Numbered from the stretch's first letter, positions 1-9,745 are shown. The stretch is 64,000 nt of DNA from Phycisphaerae bacterium (GCA_026004655.1 BPJO01000011.1:62001-126000); one strand, 5' to 3'. A program made the numbers and translations. The notes: generated from the sequence alone by a model not told the origin.

Positions 1-927
1 TTCGGTAAACATGGGAACTTCCGCCAACAAGGGCAACCCGAGGGAATCGGCGAATCGTCGGGTCCCGCCACGCCCGAAAATGTCGTGTTGACTTCCGTCC
101 GGGGCGATGAAATAGCTCATGTTTTCAACCAATCCGAGTACCGGCGTATTGAGTTGCTGGAACATCCTGATCGCGCGGATCGCGTCATCCAACGCCACTT
201 GCTGGGGGGTCGCTACGACGATTGCCCCGCTGAGACTCAGCAACTGGCATAATGTCAGAGGCACGTCTCCGGTCCCGGGTGGCAGATCAACGATCAGGTA
301 ATCCAGTTCGGGCCAATGGGTATGGTCTAAAAGCAATTGTTTGAAAGCACCGTGGGCCATCGGACCGCGCCAAATCAGGGGTTTGTCGCTTTCCATCAAA
401 GACCCGATCGTCACTGCATGGATCCCATGAACTTCAAATGGTTTGATCTTGTGATCCTCTACCTTTTGTGGGATTGCTCCTTTAATCCCCAACATCGTGG
501 GGATCGACGGACCGTAAATATCCCCGTCCATGAGTCCGACTTTGGACCCGGTTCGTTGCAAACCGACCGCGAGATTGACCGCGACCGTGCTTTTGCCAAC
601 CCCCCCCTTGCCCGCCCCGATCGCGATGACGTGTTTGACCTGAGGAAGGGGTCCGCCACGAACTTGTTGAGAGGATTGATCTTGCGATCGGACTTTGAAA
701 TCCACCCGAACATCCGTTGCACCTATTTGCTTCAGTCTACCTACGATCTGTTCATGTAATTCATCCCGGACCTGGGAGTTCGGAACAGGCATTTCGACTG
801 TCAAACGGATATTCGAACCCTCGAGCTTCAACTCCCGTACCATGTTAAGAGTAATAATGTCTTTGAAGATCTCCGGTTCTTTGACCTGACGAAGCGCATG
901 AAGGACAGCATCTTGCGTAATGGACAT
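1..927 (-). CDS. mrp: Mrp/ApbC family iron-sulfur carrier P-loop ATPase (3' end outside window)
   Basis: Cytosolic P-loop ATPase of the Mrp/NBP35 family, which carries and transfers Fe-S clusters. The first 309 codons are visible and the frame stays open to the window edge, so the C-terminus is missing. An N-terminal MIP18/DUF59-like domain (residues 1-80) precedes the deviant Walker A GKGGVGKS (106-113), then the family motifs MDGDIYGPS and DLPPGTGD. The stretch after ENMSYF reads IAPDGSQHDIFG, so the paired CxxC cysteines found in many Mrp proteins are absent at that place. The start ATG lies 60 bases from the divergent permease gene, so the two promoters share this gap. Family assignment is firm; the cluster-binding mode is open. 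Confidence 0.93.
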   Translation of the reverse strand, partial: MSITQDAVLHALRQVKEPEIFKDIITLNMVRELKLEGSNIRLTVEMPVPNSQVRDELHEQIVGRLKQIGATDVRVDFKVRSQDQSSQQVRGGPLPQVKHVIAIGAGKGGVGKSTVAVNLAVGLQRTGSKVGLMDGDIYGPSIPTMLGIKGAIPQKVEDHKIKPFEVHGIHAVTIGSLMESDKPLIWRGPMAHGAFKQLLLDHTHWPELDYLIVDLPPGTGDVPLTLCQLLSLSGAIVVATPQQVALDDAIRAIRMFQQLNTPVLGLVENMSYFIAPDGSQHDIFGRGGTRRFADSLGLPLLAEVPMFTE

Positions 928-987
928 AACTCCTGATTATAGCGACTTCTTGCCGGAGGGCTTTAGAGATAGGTTAACAAAGGCGTC

Positions 988-2292
988 ATGATATATTTTT
1001 TGATCGAAAACTTTCGGCTGGGTCTGAAAAATCTCTATCTTCACCGTCTGCGCACCCTGTTGACGGCGTTGGGCATCATCATCGGAGTGGCTGCAGTCAT
1101 TGTCATGGTGGCGATCGGGGAAGGCACCAAACGCGAAGCCATCCGACAGATGCAGCAACTAGGGGTCAAAAACATCCTGATCCGTTCGATCCGTCCCCCC
1201 GAAGGATCCGAAGGCACCCGGGCGAGGGTCCTGGAGTATGGTCTGACCGAACGTGACCTGACCCGGATCCGTTCCGTTCCTGGAATCGACTATGTGGTCC
1301 CCCTACGCGACACCAAAGCCCTGGTATCCTACATGGGACGGACGTTCCCGTCCCTCAACGCGGTCGCAACCACCAGCGACATTTTTGAAGTCATCAACCT
1401 TCGACTGGCCGAGGGAACTTTTTTCACCCCGGAACAGTCCGAACACAGTGAAGGCGTCTGTGTTCTAGGTGCCGAAGCCGCCCGACTCATGTTCCCGACC
1501 GAAAACCCCATCGGACAAAGCTTCCAGATCGGTAACTCCATCAGCGGACGAGCCATGCTCACGGTGATCGGCGTGCTCCAACCCACCGGTTTGCGCGCGA
1601 CCAGCGACAACAAAGGGGGATTCATCGCACGCGACATCGACAGCGACATCTATTTCCCCATCCAACTCTCACAGATGCAGTTCGGCAACCTCAGCGTCCG
1701 CATGCGATCGGGTTCCTTTGAACGTGAAAACATCGAATACAGCGAAATCTGGGCACAAGTCCGCGACGTGAACAACGTCGAACCGGCGGCTGGGATCTTT
1801 GCCAACCTGATCGGACTTCCCGGTCGGGAAGACGTACAGGTTAAAGCCCCTATCGAACTGCTCCGGGCGGCCGAACAACAGGCCCGTATGTTTAACTACA
1901 TCATGGGATCGATTGCCGGATTCTCTCTGGTCGTCGGAGGCATCGGGATCATGAACATCATGCTCGCCACTGTCACCGAACGGACACGGGAAATCGGGAT
2001 ACGTCGCGCCTTGGGCGCCAAACGCCGACACATCACCCTCCAGTTCCTGATCGAAACCACCGTCATTTCCCTGACCGGTGGGTTGATCGGGGTCGGGTTC
2101 GGGATGACGCTGGCTTGGGGATTGCCCGTGGTGTTGGCCGAGTTCAATATCAGCGGATTCCCGACCGCCATCGCACCCTGGAGCGTGATCGGAAGCTTCA
2201 TGGTCAGCGGATTGATCGGGATCTTTTTCGGGCTTTATCCCGCCATCACGGCCGCTCGGATGAACCCCATCGAGGCACTTCGACACGAATAA
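988..2292 (+). CDS. MacB/FtsX-type ABC transporter permease
   Basis: Inner-membrane permease of the MacB/LolC type, normally paired with a LolD/MacB-like ATPase to move lipids, peptides or drugs across the envelope. Layout of the 434 residues: one N-terminal membrane helix with the typical start (LRTLLTALGIIIGVAAVIVM), a large periplasmic MacB_PCD domain (about 45-290), then three C-terminal helices including GGIGIMNIMLATVTERTREIG. This is the family's normal size and topology. No ATPase subunit is adjacent, so its partner must be encoded elsewhere. It ends 3 bases before hemW and may be co-transcribed with it. Substrate cannot be told from sequence. Confidence 0.88.
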   Translation: MIYFLIENFRLGLKNLYLHRLRTLLTALGIIIGVAAVIVMVAIGEGTKREAIRQMQQLGVKNILIRSIRPPEGSEGTRARVLEYGLTERDLTRIRSVPGIDYVVPLRDTKALVSYMGRTFPSLNAVATTSDIFEVINLRLAEGTFFTPEQSEHSEGVCVLGAEAARLMFPTENPIGQSFQIGNSISGRAMLTVIGVLQPTGLRATSDNKGGFIARDIDSDIYFPIQLSQMQFGNLSVRMRSGSFERENIEYSEIWAQVRDVNNVEPAAGIFANLIGLPGREDVQVKAPIELLRAAEQQARMFNYIMGSIAGFSLVVGGIGIMNIMLATVTERTREIGIRRALGAKRRHITLQFLIETTVISLTGGLIGVGFGMTLAWGLPVVLAEFNISGFPTAIAPWSVIGSFMVSGLIGIFFGLYPAITAARMNPIEALRHE

Positions 2293-2295
2293 CCG

Positions 2296-3495
2296 ATGGT
2301 TCGACTTGATTTGATGTCCCCGACCGTTCTCCTGACCCCCGATCAGGTCACCCCGACGACGGTACAGGGACTTTACGTACACATCCCCTTTTGCTTCCAT
2401 AAATGTCACTACTGCGACTTTTATTCCATCACCCGTCAATCCCGGGAGCGGATGGACACGTTTGTCGAGCTTCTGCTCACCGAAGCTTCTTTCTGGCAAC
2501 ATCATCGTCCACGTCCTCGAACGGTTTTTTTCGGGGGAGGCACGCCTTCGTTGCTTCCTCTGGACCTGATGCAAAAGCTGATCGACGGGCTGAAAAAACT
2601 TCTAGACCTCTCGGGCGTGATCGAGTGGACGGTCGAGGTCAATCCCGCTACGTCGGACAGGGAATACCTCGCGATGCTCCTTGGGCACGGGGTCAACCGT
2701 CTGAGTCTGGGTGCCCAATCCTTTGATCCCCGTGAATTACAAATGCTCGAACGGCATCATCATCCCCGGGACGTTGAACAAAGCCTTCGATCAGCGATCG
2801 ACGTAGGGTTCGAACGATTGAATCTCGATCTGATCTATGCCATCCCCGGACAGACCCTCGGTTCGTGGAAACGCTCTCTCGAACAGGCGATAAGCCTTCA
2901 GACCGGGCATTTGTCCTGTTACGGATTGACCTACGAACCCAACACACCGATGGCGGTCCGCAGGAGAATCGGGGAATTCCAACCCGTGGATGAGTCCGTA
3001 GAACTTCAGATGCTACGGTCGACCCGGGACATGCTTTGCGCGCACGGTTTACCCGCGTATGAAATCAGCAACTACGCCCGGCCGGGCGACGAATGTCTTC
3101 ATAATCTGATTTACTGGAAGGCCGATAACTACCTCGGTCTCGGTCCGAGCGCAGCTTCACACCTGGAAGGACACCGGTTTAAGAACCGTCCCCACCTTCG
3201 CGAATGGGAACAGGGAGTCATGAATCAGCAACTCCCGGTAATCGAGCATGAACGGTTGACCCCCGAACAACGAATGAATGAACGGGTCTGGCTGGGACTG
3301 AGATTGCAGGAAGGGGTCCGGTTTGAGGATCTGATCCGGTATCACGTAACTTCGGACCCGTACGATTATTACCGATCGGGTCTGCAAAAACTGTCGGAAT
3401 CGGGTTTGATCGAGGTAAGCAATACGGGGTTTTGTCTGACCGAACGGGGGATTCCGATCGCTGATTCGGTGGTTGCCGAACTTCTAGCCCGATAA
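2296..3495 (+). CDS. hemW: Radical SAM protein HemW (heme chaperone-like)
   Basis: Radical SAM protein of the HemW/HemN group, 399 residues. The Fe-S motif CxxxCxxC is at C33, C37 and C40 (FCFHKCHYCDFY). The position after it is Phe (F42), where true oxygen-independent coproporphyrinogen oxidase HemN has a fourth Cys, so HemW is the better name. HemW is a heme-binding chaperone that delivers heme to respiratory proteins rather than an oxidase. Other family marks are FFGGGTPSLL, a GAQSF motif and a C-terminal HemN_C domain. A start at the internal Met of MSPTVLL is also possible. It lies 3 bases after the permease gene. Confidence 0.9.
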   Translation: MVRLDLMSPTVLLTPDQVTPTTVQGLYVHIPFCFHKCHYCDFYSITRQSRERMDTFVELLLTEASFWQHHRPRPRTVFFGGGTPSLLPLDLMQKLIDGLKKLLDLSGVIEWTVEVNPATSDREYLAMLLGHGVNRLSLGAQSFDPRELQMLERHHHPRDVEQSLRSAIDVGFERLNLDLIYAIPGQTLGSWKRSLEQAISLQTGHLSCYGLTYEPNTPMAVRRRIGEFQPVDESVELQMLRSTRDMLCAHGLPAYEISNYARPGDECLHNLIYWKADNYLGLGPSAASHLEGHRFKNRPHLREWEQGVMNQQLPVIEHERLTPEQRMNERVWLGLRLQEGVRFEDLIRYHVTSDPYDYYRSGLQKLSESGLIEVSNTGFCLTERGIPIADSVVAELLAR

Positions 3496-3646
3496 ACCTG
3501 TGTCCTTATCAAGTGGCAAATAGACTCTGCCGATGCATGTCAAAGATGTCGGCGGCAGCGAGTCTTTGCTCATTATTTTTCCCAATTTACCTAAATCGTT
3601 TGCCCCGTCGAACGCTGAATCGTACCTGTTAGTTCGGAGATGATAC

Positions 3647-4927
3647 ATGCTCGGGTTTGTCCGAAATCTTTTTACGTCTCGTCCCGGACCCATCGGTGTG
3701 GACCTGGGAACGGATACGCTTCGGTTAGCCCAGTGTTTACATGACGGACGCGAATGGCACCTGACGGCAGCTGCCTGTACCGATATCCCCTCCGGTGTCC
3801 GACAATCTTCCGAAACACTCACCGAGTTTTTGATCCAGGCGATTCGAGACCTGTTGACCAGTGCGCCTTTTCGAGGAAGGGATGCGGTCCTGTGTGTACC
3901 CTCCAGGGAATTGACGATTCAACACATCCGAATGCCAAAATTGGATGATCAGGAAACACGCAAAGCGTTGCCTTGGGAACTGAAAGACAAACTCCCGATG
4001 GATCCCGCAGCCGCGGTGCTCAGACACCTGATCGCCGGAGAAGTACAGGTCAATAACGAACCGAAAAACGAAGTGGTGGTCATGGCCACCCCCAAAACCA
4101 CCATCAGCCATCTTCTGCAACTGGCGTCTCGGGCAAAATTAAATGTGATCGGGATGAACGTCGAACCCCGTGCTGTGGTGGATTGTTTTGCTCATGTGTA
4201 CCGCAGACGATCGGACCAGCAGATCACGACGTGTTATGTGGATATCGGGGCCGAGTCCACCCGGGTGACGATTGCCCACGGTATACAAATCCTATTTGCA
4301 CGGACGATCGGGATCGGCGGGGATCATTTCTCCAACCGGGTCGCCGAGCAGACCGGAATGGATTTCGAGCAAGCCAAATTGCTACGTATCAAACTGGCTT
4401 CAGAACCGTTGATACGTCCACAACCCATTGTGGCGCAACCCGAAGAACCACAACAAACCGAACAAGTCCCTTCGGAAAACCATTCCTTTGCTCTTCTGGG
4501 ATTGGCCCCGCGTGAGGATCGACGACATCAAGTCGAACCGGTTCAGATCGTTCCTACGGTACTTTCACAGGATCAATCCGAACAACAACACCAGGTCGAC
4601 CTGGCCTGTCAAGACCTGGTTCACCGGTTGTGTGAGGAACTGAATCTTTGCCGACAATATTGCGAATCCACTTTCGCGCAATACCCGGTCGATCGGATCA
4701 TCTTCCTAGGCGGCGAAGCCCGACAACGCGGGTTGTGCCAACAGATCGCTCAAAACCTGGGACTGGCGGCCCAACTCGGAGACCCCCTGGTCCGAATGGG
4801 AAAAACCACCGAAATCGGTCCCGAAAGCGGGATCGACCCCCGCCAGCCCCAGCCGGCCTGGGCGGTCGCGCTCGGATTGACCATGGGCGCACACAACTCC
4901 GAAATGACCGTCGCCAAAAGTGCCTGA
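3647..4927 (+). CDS. pilM: Type IV pilus assembly protein PilM-like (actin-like ATPase)
   Basis: First gene of an 11-kb pilus operon. PilM is a cytoplasmic actin-fold protein that docks on the N-terminus of PilN and links the inner-membrane PilN/PilO ring to the motor. Visible marks are the N-terminal actin-like phosphate loop GVDLGTDTLRL (17-27), a second loop YVDIGAESTRV (about 197) and a late GGEARQRG motif. The 426-residue length is above the usual 350, mostly because of a Gln/Pro-rich insert around 250-310. A GGAG ribosome site precedes the ATG. The 150-base gap from hemW holds the operon promoter region, but no clear consensus promoter was found. Confidence 0.9.
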   Translation: MLGFVRNLFTSRPGPIGVDLGTDTLRLAQCLHDGREWHLTAAACTDIPSGVRQSSETLTEFLIQAIRDLLTSAPFRGRDAVLCVPSRELTIQHIRMPKLDDQETRKALPWELKDKLPMDPAAAVLRHLIAGEVQVNNEPKNEVVVMATPKTTISHLLQLASRAKLNVIGMNVEPRAVVDCFAHVYRRRSDQQITTCYVDIGAESTRVTIAHGIQILFARTIGIGGDHFSNRVAEQTGMDFEQAKLLRIKLASEPLIRPQPIVAQPEEPQQTEQVPSENHSFALLGLAPREDRRHQVEPVQIVPTVLSQDQSEQQHQVDLACQDLVHRLCEELNLCRQYCESTFAQYPVDRIIFLGGEARQRGLCQQIAQNLGLAAQLGDPLVRMGKTTEIGPESGIDPRQPQPAWAVALGLTMGAHNSEMTVAKSA

Positions 4928-4940
4928 ACAAGAGGTTTTC

Positions 4941-5669
4941 ATGACCACCCACGCACCCAACCAACTCAGCTTCCTTCCGGAAGATTACCTGATCCGAAAG
5001 GCCCGACAACGCACCAACCTGATCTGCGCGACACTGTTCGTGGTCATGATCAGCGCCATCGCGATCGCGTTCACCACCGCCGAACGCGCTTTGGCCTCGA
5101 CCGAAGCACAGCATACCGCGGTCAACCAGCAATACCTCGATGCTGCCAAACGTATCGCCGAACTCCAGCAATTACAGCAACGACAACAGATCCTTGCTCG
5201 ACAGGCCGATTTGGCAGCTTCCTTGATCGATCGCGTACCCCGGTCGTATCTCCTAGCCGAGATCACCAACCGTCTTCCGGCTGGAGTTTCTCTACGCGAA
5301 CTGGAAATGGTTCGTAAAAAACGACCGACCACCCCGGACAAAACCACCGCCCCGACGGGAAACAAACGTCCTCCGAAAACAGACAAAAACAAACCGCAAA
5401 CCCTTCAGCTCCCGCCGCCACCGGATCTGTATGATGTCAGCTTTCGGATCACCGGTATCGCGGCCAACGACTCACAGGTCGCGCAGTTTGTCACACAACT
5501 CAACGAATCCCAGCTTTTTGTGGACGTCAACCTGCTGCTGTCGGCCCAGCTCGAGCGGACCAAGGATGACCTGCGAAAGTTCAGTCTGGAAATGCAGCTC
5601 AATCCGTCGGCCGACATTCGTCCTCAGGTCCAACCCCGAAATACCCAACTGACAACGGTGTCCCCATGA
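4941..5669 (+). CDS. pilN: PilN-like pilus assembly protein
   Basis: Bitopic inner-membrane protein of 242 residues that would form the PilN/PilO alignment ring of the type IV pilus. The short cytoplasmic N-terminus (NQLSFLPEDYLIRKA) matches the PilM-binding segment NLLP in type. A single membrane helix (about 27-50), a Gln/Ala-rich coiled coil (about 50-105), a Lys/Pro/Thr-rich linker and a ferredoxin-like periplasmic domain follow. The ATG at 4941 was chosen because AAGAGG sits just upstream; a GTG at 4920 overlaps pilM but has no such site. Its stop overlaps the pilO start by 4 bases. Confidence 0.82.
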   Translation: MTTHAPNQLSFLPEDYLIRKARQRTNLICATLFVVMISAIAIAFTTAERALASTEAQHTAVNQQYLDAAKRIAELQQLQQRQQILARQADLAASLIDRVPRSYLLAEITNRLPAGVSLRELEMVRKKRPTTPDKTTAPTGNKRPPKTDKNKPQTLQLPPPPDLYDVSFRITGIAANDSQVAQFVTQLNESQLFVDVNLLLSAQLERTKDDLRKFSLEMQLNPSADIRPQVQPRNTQLTTVSP

Positions 5670-6244
5670 AAATCGGTCTTCGTGAAATCATCTTCTTCAA
5701 GCTCATGCTCGGACTGCTTTTGGCCTCCTATTTCTTCGGCTTCAAGCGCATGAACGACAAGAGACAAGCCTACCTGGACGACATCGAAGTCAAACAGAAG
5801 CGCCTCACCGAACTAGCACGGGCGTCGCGCGATCTTGACGACATAAACCAACGTCTAGTCAAAATCGAACAAGCCATTCACCTCTTCGAGAAAAAACTAC
5901 CGCAAGAGCAGGAAGTCGAATCCATCCTCAATTACGTTACGACACTGGTCGAGAGACACAAACTCTTCAGTCGAAGTTTCAAACCCAACCCCAAACCCGT
6001 TGTCGGACCCAATTATCGCGAACGACAGATCGAGTTGGATTTGAGCGGAAACTTTTTCGGGTATTACGCATTTCTACGGGACCTGGAACGACTCGAACGA
6101 ATCATCAAGATCACGGATATGAAACTGACCCGGATCGACGAGCAAGACGGACAGATGCAAGCCGTGCTCAGAATCAGCATTTTCTATGACCCCGGGCAAC
6201 AAACCGTCGCGTCAGCCAAGTCCTTCAACGGAGTCCAACCATGA
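5666..6244 (+). CDS. pilO: PilO-like pilus assembly protein
   Basis: Bitopic inner-membrane partner of PilN, 192 residues. A membrane helix (about 10-26) is followed by a coiled coil (about 35-85) and a small periplasmic domain whose GNFFGYYAFLRDLERLERII segment is typical of PilO. The ATG overlaps the pilN stop (ATGA), and the gene's own stop overlaps the next start in the same way, so pilN, pilO and the next gene are translationally coupled. Sequence conservation in PilO is low; position and architecture carry the assignment. Confidence 0.83.
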   Translation: MKIGLREIIFFKLMLGLLLASYFFGFKRMNDKRQAYLDDIEVKQKRLTELARASRDLDDINQRLVKIEQAIHLFEKKLPQEQEVESILNYVTTLVERHKLFSRSFKPNPKPVVGPNYRERQIELDLSGNFFGYYAFLRDLERLERIIKITDMKLTRIDEQDGQMQAVLRISIFYDPGQQTVASAKSFNGVQP

Positions 6245-6864
6245 TCTTCTCCGAAGAAACCCACGATACTGCTTCACCGGTTGCGGTCTCTGCCACCGAA
6301 ACCACGGACACCCTGGAATCCGAATCCACACGACGATTCTCGACAGGAAGCCTGTTGTTGGGCGGGCTGATCCTCTTTGCTGTTGTCGGACTGGCTTTGA
6401 TGCACTGGCGGGTCCAGTCCGATCAAACCCAGACAGCCTCGGACGCATCCAAAGCCATCAATGCGTTCCTGGGAGATGGAAAGAAAAATCTCGTGATGAT
6501 GCAGCAGGTTCTGAACGATACCGATAAGCTGGTGGAGCATTTTCGCAATTTTCCCGCAGCCGCTCAGGTACCTCTGGAAGATCTGAACCGAAACCCCTTC
6601 AGCGATGAACAGAATCCTTCTCGGACAGCGCAACCGGTGGAAGACGCCGACCGCAAAACCCGACTGAACGCTGCTATCCAGCGGGTCAGCAATCTGAAAC
6701 TCCAGTCGATCGTTTACGGGACCACCACCCGATCGTGCATGATCGACAATCGATACCGACAGGAAGGCGAAACGTTTGACGGAATCGAGATCGAACAAAT
6801 CCACCCCGCAGGGGTCATTGTCCGGTATGACGGTTTCAGGTTTGAACTGAAAGTGAAAAACTGA
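6241..6864 (+). CDS. GspB/PilP-like pilus or secretion system protein
   Basis: Bitopic protein of 207 residues in the position usually held by pilP. A Ser/Thr/Glu-rich cytoplasmic N-terminus leads to one membrane helix (about 38-56, LLLGGLILFAVVGLALMHW), a linker, and a small C-terminal beta domain (about 150-207). That domain resembles the T2SS GspB C-terminal (T2SSB) fold: it begins LKLQSIVYGTT and runs through DNRYRQEGETFDGIEI to a hydrophobic end. In type II secretion such proteins connect the motor platform to the outer-membrane channel, which is also PilP's role. It overlaps pilO by 4 bases and pilB by 1. Function is inferred from fold type and position. Confidence 0.68.
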   Translation: MIFSEETHDTASPVAVSATETTDTLESESTRRFSTGSLLLGGLILFAVVGLALMHWRVQSDQTQTASDASKAINAFLGDGKKNLVMMQQVLNDTDKLVEHFRNFPAAAQVPLEDLNRNPFSDEQNPSRTAQPVEDADRKTRLNAAIQRVSNLKLQSIVYGTTTRSCMIDNRYRQEGETFDGIEIEQIHPAGVIVRYDGFRFELKVKN

Positions 6865-8681
6865 TGTTCGGAAAACGCACTACAACTGTGACTCCGGCTA
6901 CGTCGTCGGTAACCCTGAACGATTCTGAAATCCACGACGACCTTGACCCTCAGGAACCGTTGTGGTCCCCCACCCCCCAGGCCACGCCACGGAGCATCGA
7001 ACAAATCCTTCTGGACAACAAGTTCATCAATGAAGAACAACTCCTGCAAGCCAAAACGGTCCAGAAACAAACCCCCGGCAAAACGATTTGGCAGATCCTT
7101 CTGTCGATGTCGGCCGTCACCGAACAACAGGTACTCATGGCCCAAGCCCAGATGCTGGGGCTCGGATTCGAAACCATAGACAAGTCGAACATTGATCCCC
7201 GGGCTTTTGAACTGCTCCCGGTGGACTATCTCCGTCAGGCACACGTTCTGCCTCTTCGTTTTGAAGGGCAAACCGTTGTGGTCGCGGTGACCGAACCGAC
7301 CAACGTTTTCCTGATCGACGAAGTCAAACGGAAGCTCCGACGTGACGTTCGTCTGGTGGTGACAGCCTTGTCCGACATCAACCGGGCGATCGAACTGATG
7401 ACGGCCGGGGACTCGGACATCCGCGTCGATGAAATCATCAAAGACATGGCCGAAGACGACGTGCAGGTCGTCAAGGAAACCGAAATCGATGACGTGACGG
7501 ACCTCGAAAAAGCGGGTTCGGAATCCCCGGTCATCCGGTTCGTCAACTACCTGATCTTTGACGCCATCAAACAAGGTGCCAGCGATATACACATCGAACC
7601 CAAGGAAAAAGCCCTCAAGATCCGGTATCGCATCGACGGTGTACTGTTCGAAGCCATGAACCCCCCATATACCATGGGACCGGCCATCACCAGCCGACTC
7701 AAGATCATGGCCAACCTGGACATCTCTGAACGACGACTTCCTCAGGACGGGCGGATCCGGGCGGTGGTCCATGACCGAAAGGTCGATCTGCGGATGAGCA
7801 CCCTACCGACGGTCAACGGCGAAAAAGTGGTCATGCGCATCCTCGATAACCGGTCAATCAACGTCAAACTGGATGATCTGGGATTCAGTCCCAACGCCCT
7901 GACGATCTGGAAGAATCAAATCGATCAACCGCACGGGATCATTCTGGTGACCGGACCGACCGGTTCGGGGAAAACCACCACCCTATACGCCTCTTTGCGT
8001 CAGATGGACGCCCAGAAGCTGAACATCAGTACGGTCGAAGACCCGGTCGAATACCACCTGTCGAGCGTCAACCAGACCCAGACCCACGAGAAGATCGGAA
8101 TGACCTTTGCAAAAGCGCTCAGAGCATTGCTCCGACAGGACCCCGATGTGGTGATGCTGGGAGAAATTCGCGACCAGGAAACTGCGTCCATCGCGGTGCA
8201 GGCAGCTTTAACCGGACACCTTGTGCTTAGCACGTTGCACACCAATGACGCCCCCTCGTCGGTGACGCGATTGATCAATATCGGGGTCGAGCCTTATCTG
8301 ATTTCCGCCGCGCTGAATGCGGTTCTGGCACAACGGCTGGTGCGAAAAATATGCCCGCATTGCAAGCAGCAGGTCGAACCCAGCGAAGAAATGCGTGAGT
8401 TCCTTCAGTTACAGGGTTTTTCGTCCGAGAAGATATGGAAAGGAGTGGGTTGCGATCATTGCCGAAAAACCGGTTATTCAGGTCGTCTGGGCATCTATGA
8501 GATGATGGTCATGGACGACGCGATGCGTGACATCGTTACGAGAAACCCGGACGTGAATCAGCTTCGCAAGCTCTGTAGAGAACGTGGGCTGGTGACGCTG
8601 CGTGAAGACGGGTTTCAAAAGGCCATGAACGGACTGACTACGGTCGATGAGGTCCTTCGGGTGACGGAAAATGCAGTGTAG
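6864..8681 (+). CDS. pilB: Type IV pilus extension ATPase PilB/GspE
   Basis: Hexameric motor ATPase that powers pilus extension, 605 residues. An N-terminal T2SSE_N/MshEN domain (about 40-200) precedes the catalytic core: Walker A GPTGSGKT (364-371), the Asp box and Walker B (DPDVVMLGEIRD), and His box residues in TGHLVLSTLHTND. Near the C-terminus a tetracysteine zinc site (CPHC and CDHC) is present, which marks PilB/GspE and separates it from PilT. MshEN domains of this kind can bind c-di-GMP in some PilB proteins, which fits the PilZ protein at the operon's end, but binding residues were not verified. Confidence 0.95.
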   Translation: MFGKRTTTVTPATSSVTLNDSEIHDDLDPQEPLWSPTPQATPRSIEQILLDNKFINEEQLLQAKTVQKQTPGKTIWQILLSMSAVTEQQVLMAQAQMLGLGFETIDKSNIDPRAFELLPVDYLRQAHVLPLRFEGQTVVVAVTEPTNVFLIDEVKRKLRRDVRLVVTALSDINRAIELMTAGDSDIRVDEIIKDMAEDDVQVVKETEIDDVTDLEKAGSESPVIRFVNYLIFDAIKQGASDIHIEPKEKALKIRYRIDGVLFEAMNPPYTMGPAITSRLKIMANLDISERRLPQDGRIRAVVHDRKVDLRMSTLPTVNGEKVVMRILDNRSINVKLDDLGFSPNALTIWKNQIDQPHGIILVTGPTGSGKTTTLYASLRQMDAQKLNISTVEDPVEYHLSSVNQTQTHEKIGMTFAKALRALLRQDPDVVMLGEIRDQETASIAVQAALTGHLVLSTLHTNDAPSSVTRLINIGVEPYLISAALNAVLAQRLVRKICPHCKQQVEPSEEMREFLQLQGFSSEKIWKGVGCDHCRKTGYSGRLGIYEMMVMDDAMRDIVTRNPDVNQLRKLCRERGLVTLREDGFQKAMNGLTTVDEVLRVTENAV

Positions 8682-8689
8682 AGGGTGAT

Positions 8690-9745
8690 ATGATCAATGA
8701 CATTTTGCGTAACGCGGTCCAGATGAAGGCTTCGGACGTTCACATTAACGTCGGCGCCCCGCCTTTGTTCCGGATTCATACGGTCGTTCAGCCCAGCGAC
8801 TTTCCGATCGTCACTGCGGAAGGGGCACACCGTCTTCTGAAGGAAATGCTCAAGGAAGAACACCGATGGGAAGAGTTTGCCCGGTTGAGAGACAGCGACT
8901 TTTCTTACGAAATACCGGGGGTCGGACGGTTTCGCGTTAACGCCCACTACCAGCGCGGGACCATCGCGATCGCTATCCGAACCATTAACGACAAGGTGCT
9001 AAGGATCGAGGAATTGTGCCTTCCCGAGATCGTCCATCGTCTGACGTACCTGCCCCGAGGACTGATCCTGGTGACCGGACCGACCGGGTCAGGAAAATCC
9101 ACGACCCTGGCGAGCATGATCGACGCCATCAATCGACGAGAATCCGGACACATCATCACCCTCGAGGACCCGATCGAATACGCCTTTCATTCTGCCAAAA
9201 GTGCGATCGAGCAACGGGAACTGGGGTCGGACGTTCCGAGTTTTGAAAGCGGACTGAGACACGCGTTGCGTCAGGACCCGGACGTGATTCTGGTGGGAGA
9301 AATGCGGGACCTAGAAACCACTTCCGCTGCCATTACCGCTGCCGAAACCGGCCATCTGGTTTTCAGCACGCTTCATACGGTCAACGCGCCGCAGACCATC
9401 GAACGTATCATCGATATCTATCCCAGCGACCAGCAGAACCAGATCCGCTCGATGTTGGCCAATACGCTCCAGGCTGTCATCAGTCAGACACTGTTCCGAC
9501 GGATCGATCAGCCTGGCATGGTCCCGGCGGTCGAGGTGATGCTTTGCACTCCCGCGGTTCGCAACTGCATCCGTGAGAACCGGATTTATGAGATTCCCAA
9601 CATCATCAGTACCAGCCGGGCGATCGGGATGCAGACCCTCGATGACAGTATCAAACAGTTGTACGTCAACGGGTATATCAGCCGGGAAGACGCCATCGCC
9701 CAGGCGGCTCATCCGGAAAAACTCGAACGATCCTTGGCCGCTTAG
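8690..9745 (+). CDS. pilT: Type IV pilus retraction ATPase PilT
   Basis: Retraction motor ATPase, 351 residues, the family's normal length. Walker A GPTGSGKS is at 130-137; the Asp box DPIEYAF, Walker B (DPDVILVGEMRD) and His box (TGHLVFSTLHT) follow. The C-terminal AIRNLIRE retraction motif appears as AVRNCIREN, conserved in shape with two changes. No tetracysteine site is present. PilT next to PilB indicates a dynamic, retractable pilus (twitching, DNA uptake or attachment) rather than a simple type II secretion pseudopilus. Confidence 0.95.
   Translation: MINDILRNAVQMKASDVHINVGAPPLFRIHTVVQPSDFPIVTAEGAHRLLKEMLKEEHRWEEFARLRDSDFSYEIPGVGRFRVNAHYQRGTIAIAIRTINDKVLRIEELCLPEIVHRLTYLPRGLILVTGPTGSGKSTTLASMIDAINRRESGHIITLEDPIEYAFHSAKSAIEQRELGSDVPSFESGLRHALRQDPDVILVGEMRDLETTSAAITAAETGHLVFSTLHTVNAPQTIERIIDIYPSDQQNQIRSMLANTLQAVISQTLFRRIDQPGMVPAVEVMLCTPAVRNCIRENRIYEIPNIISTSRAIGMQTLDDSIKQLYVNGYISREDAIAQAAHPEKLERSLAA

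Noticed and set aside
1669-2574. 301-codon minus-strand frame opposite the MacB-type permease and hemW
   Set aside because: Composition without any domain, and the plus strand encodes two clear protein families here; it is a shadow of high-GC codon use.
6714-7772. 352-codon minus-strand frame opposite pilB
   Set aside because: pilB is complete with all ATPase motifs; the antisense frame is a codon-bias shadow.
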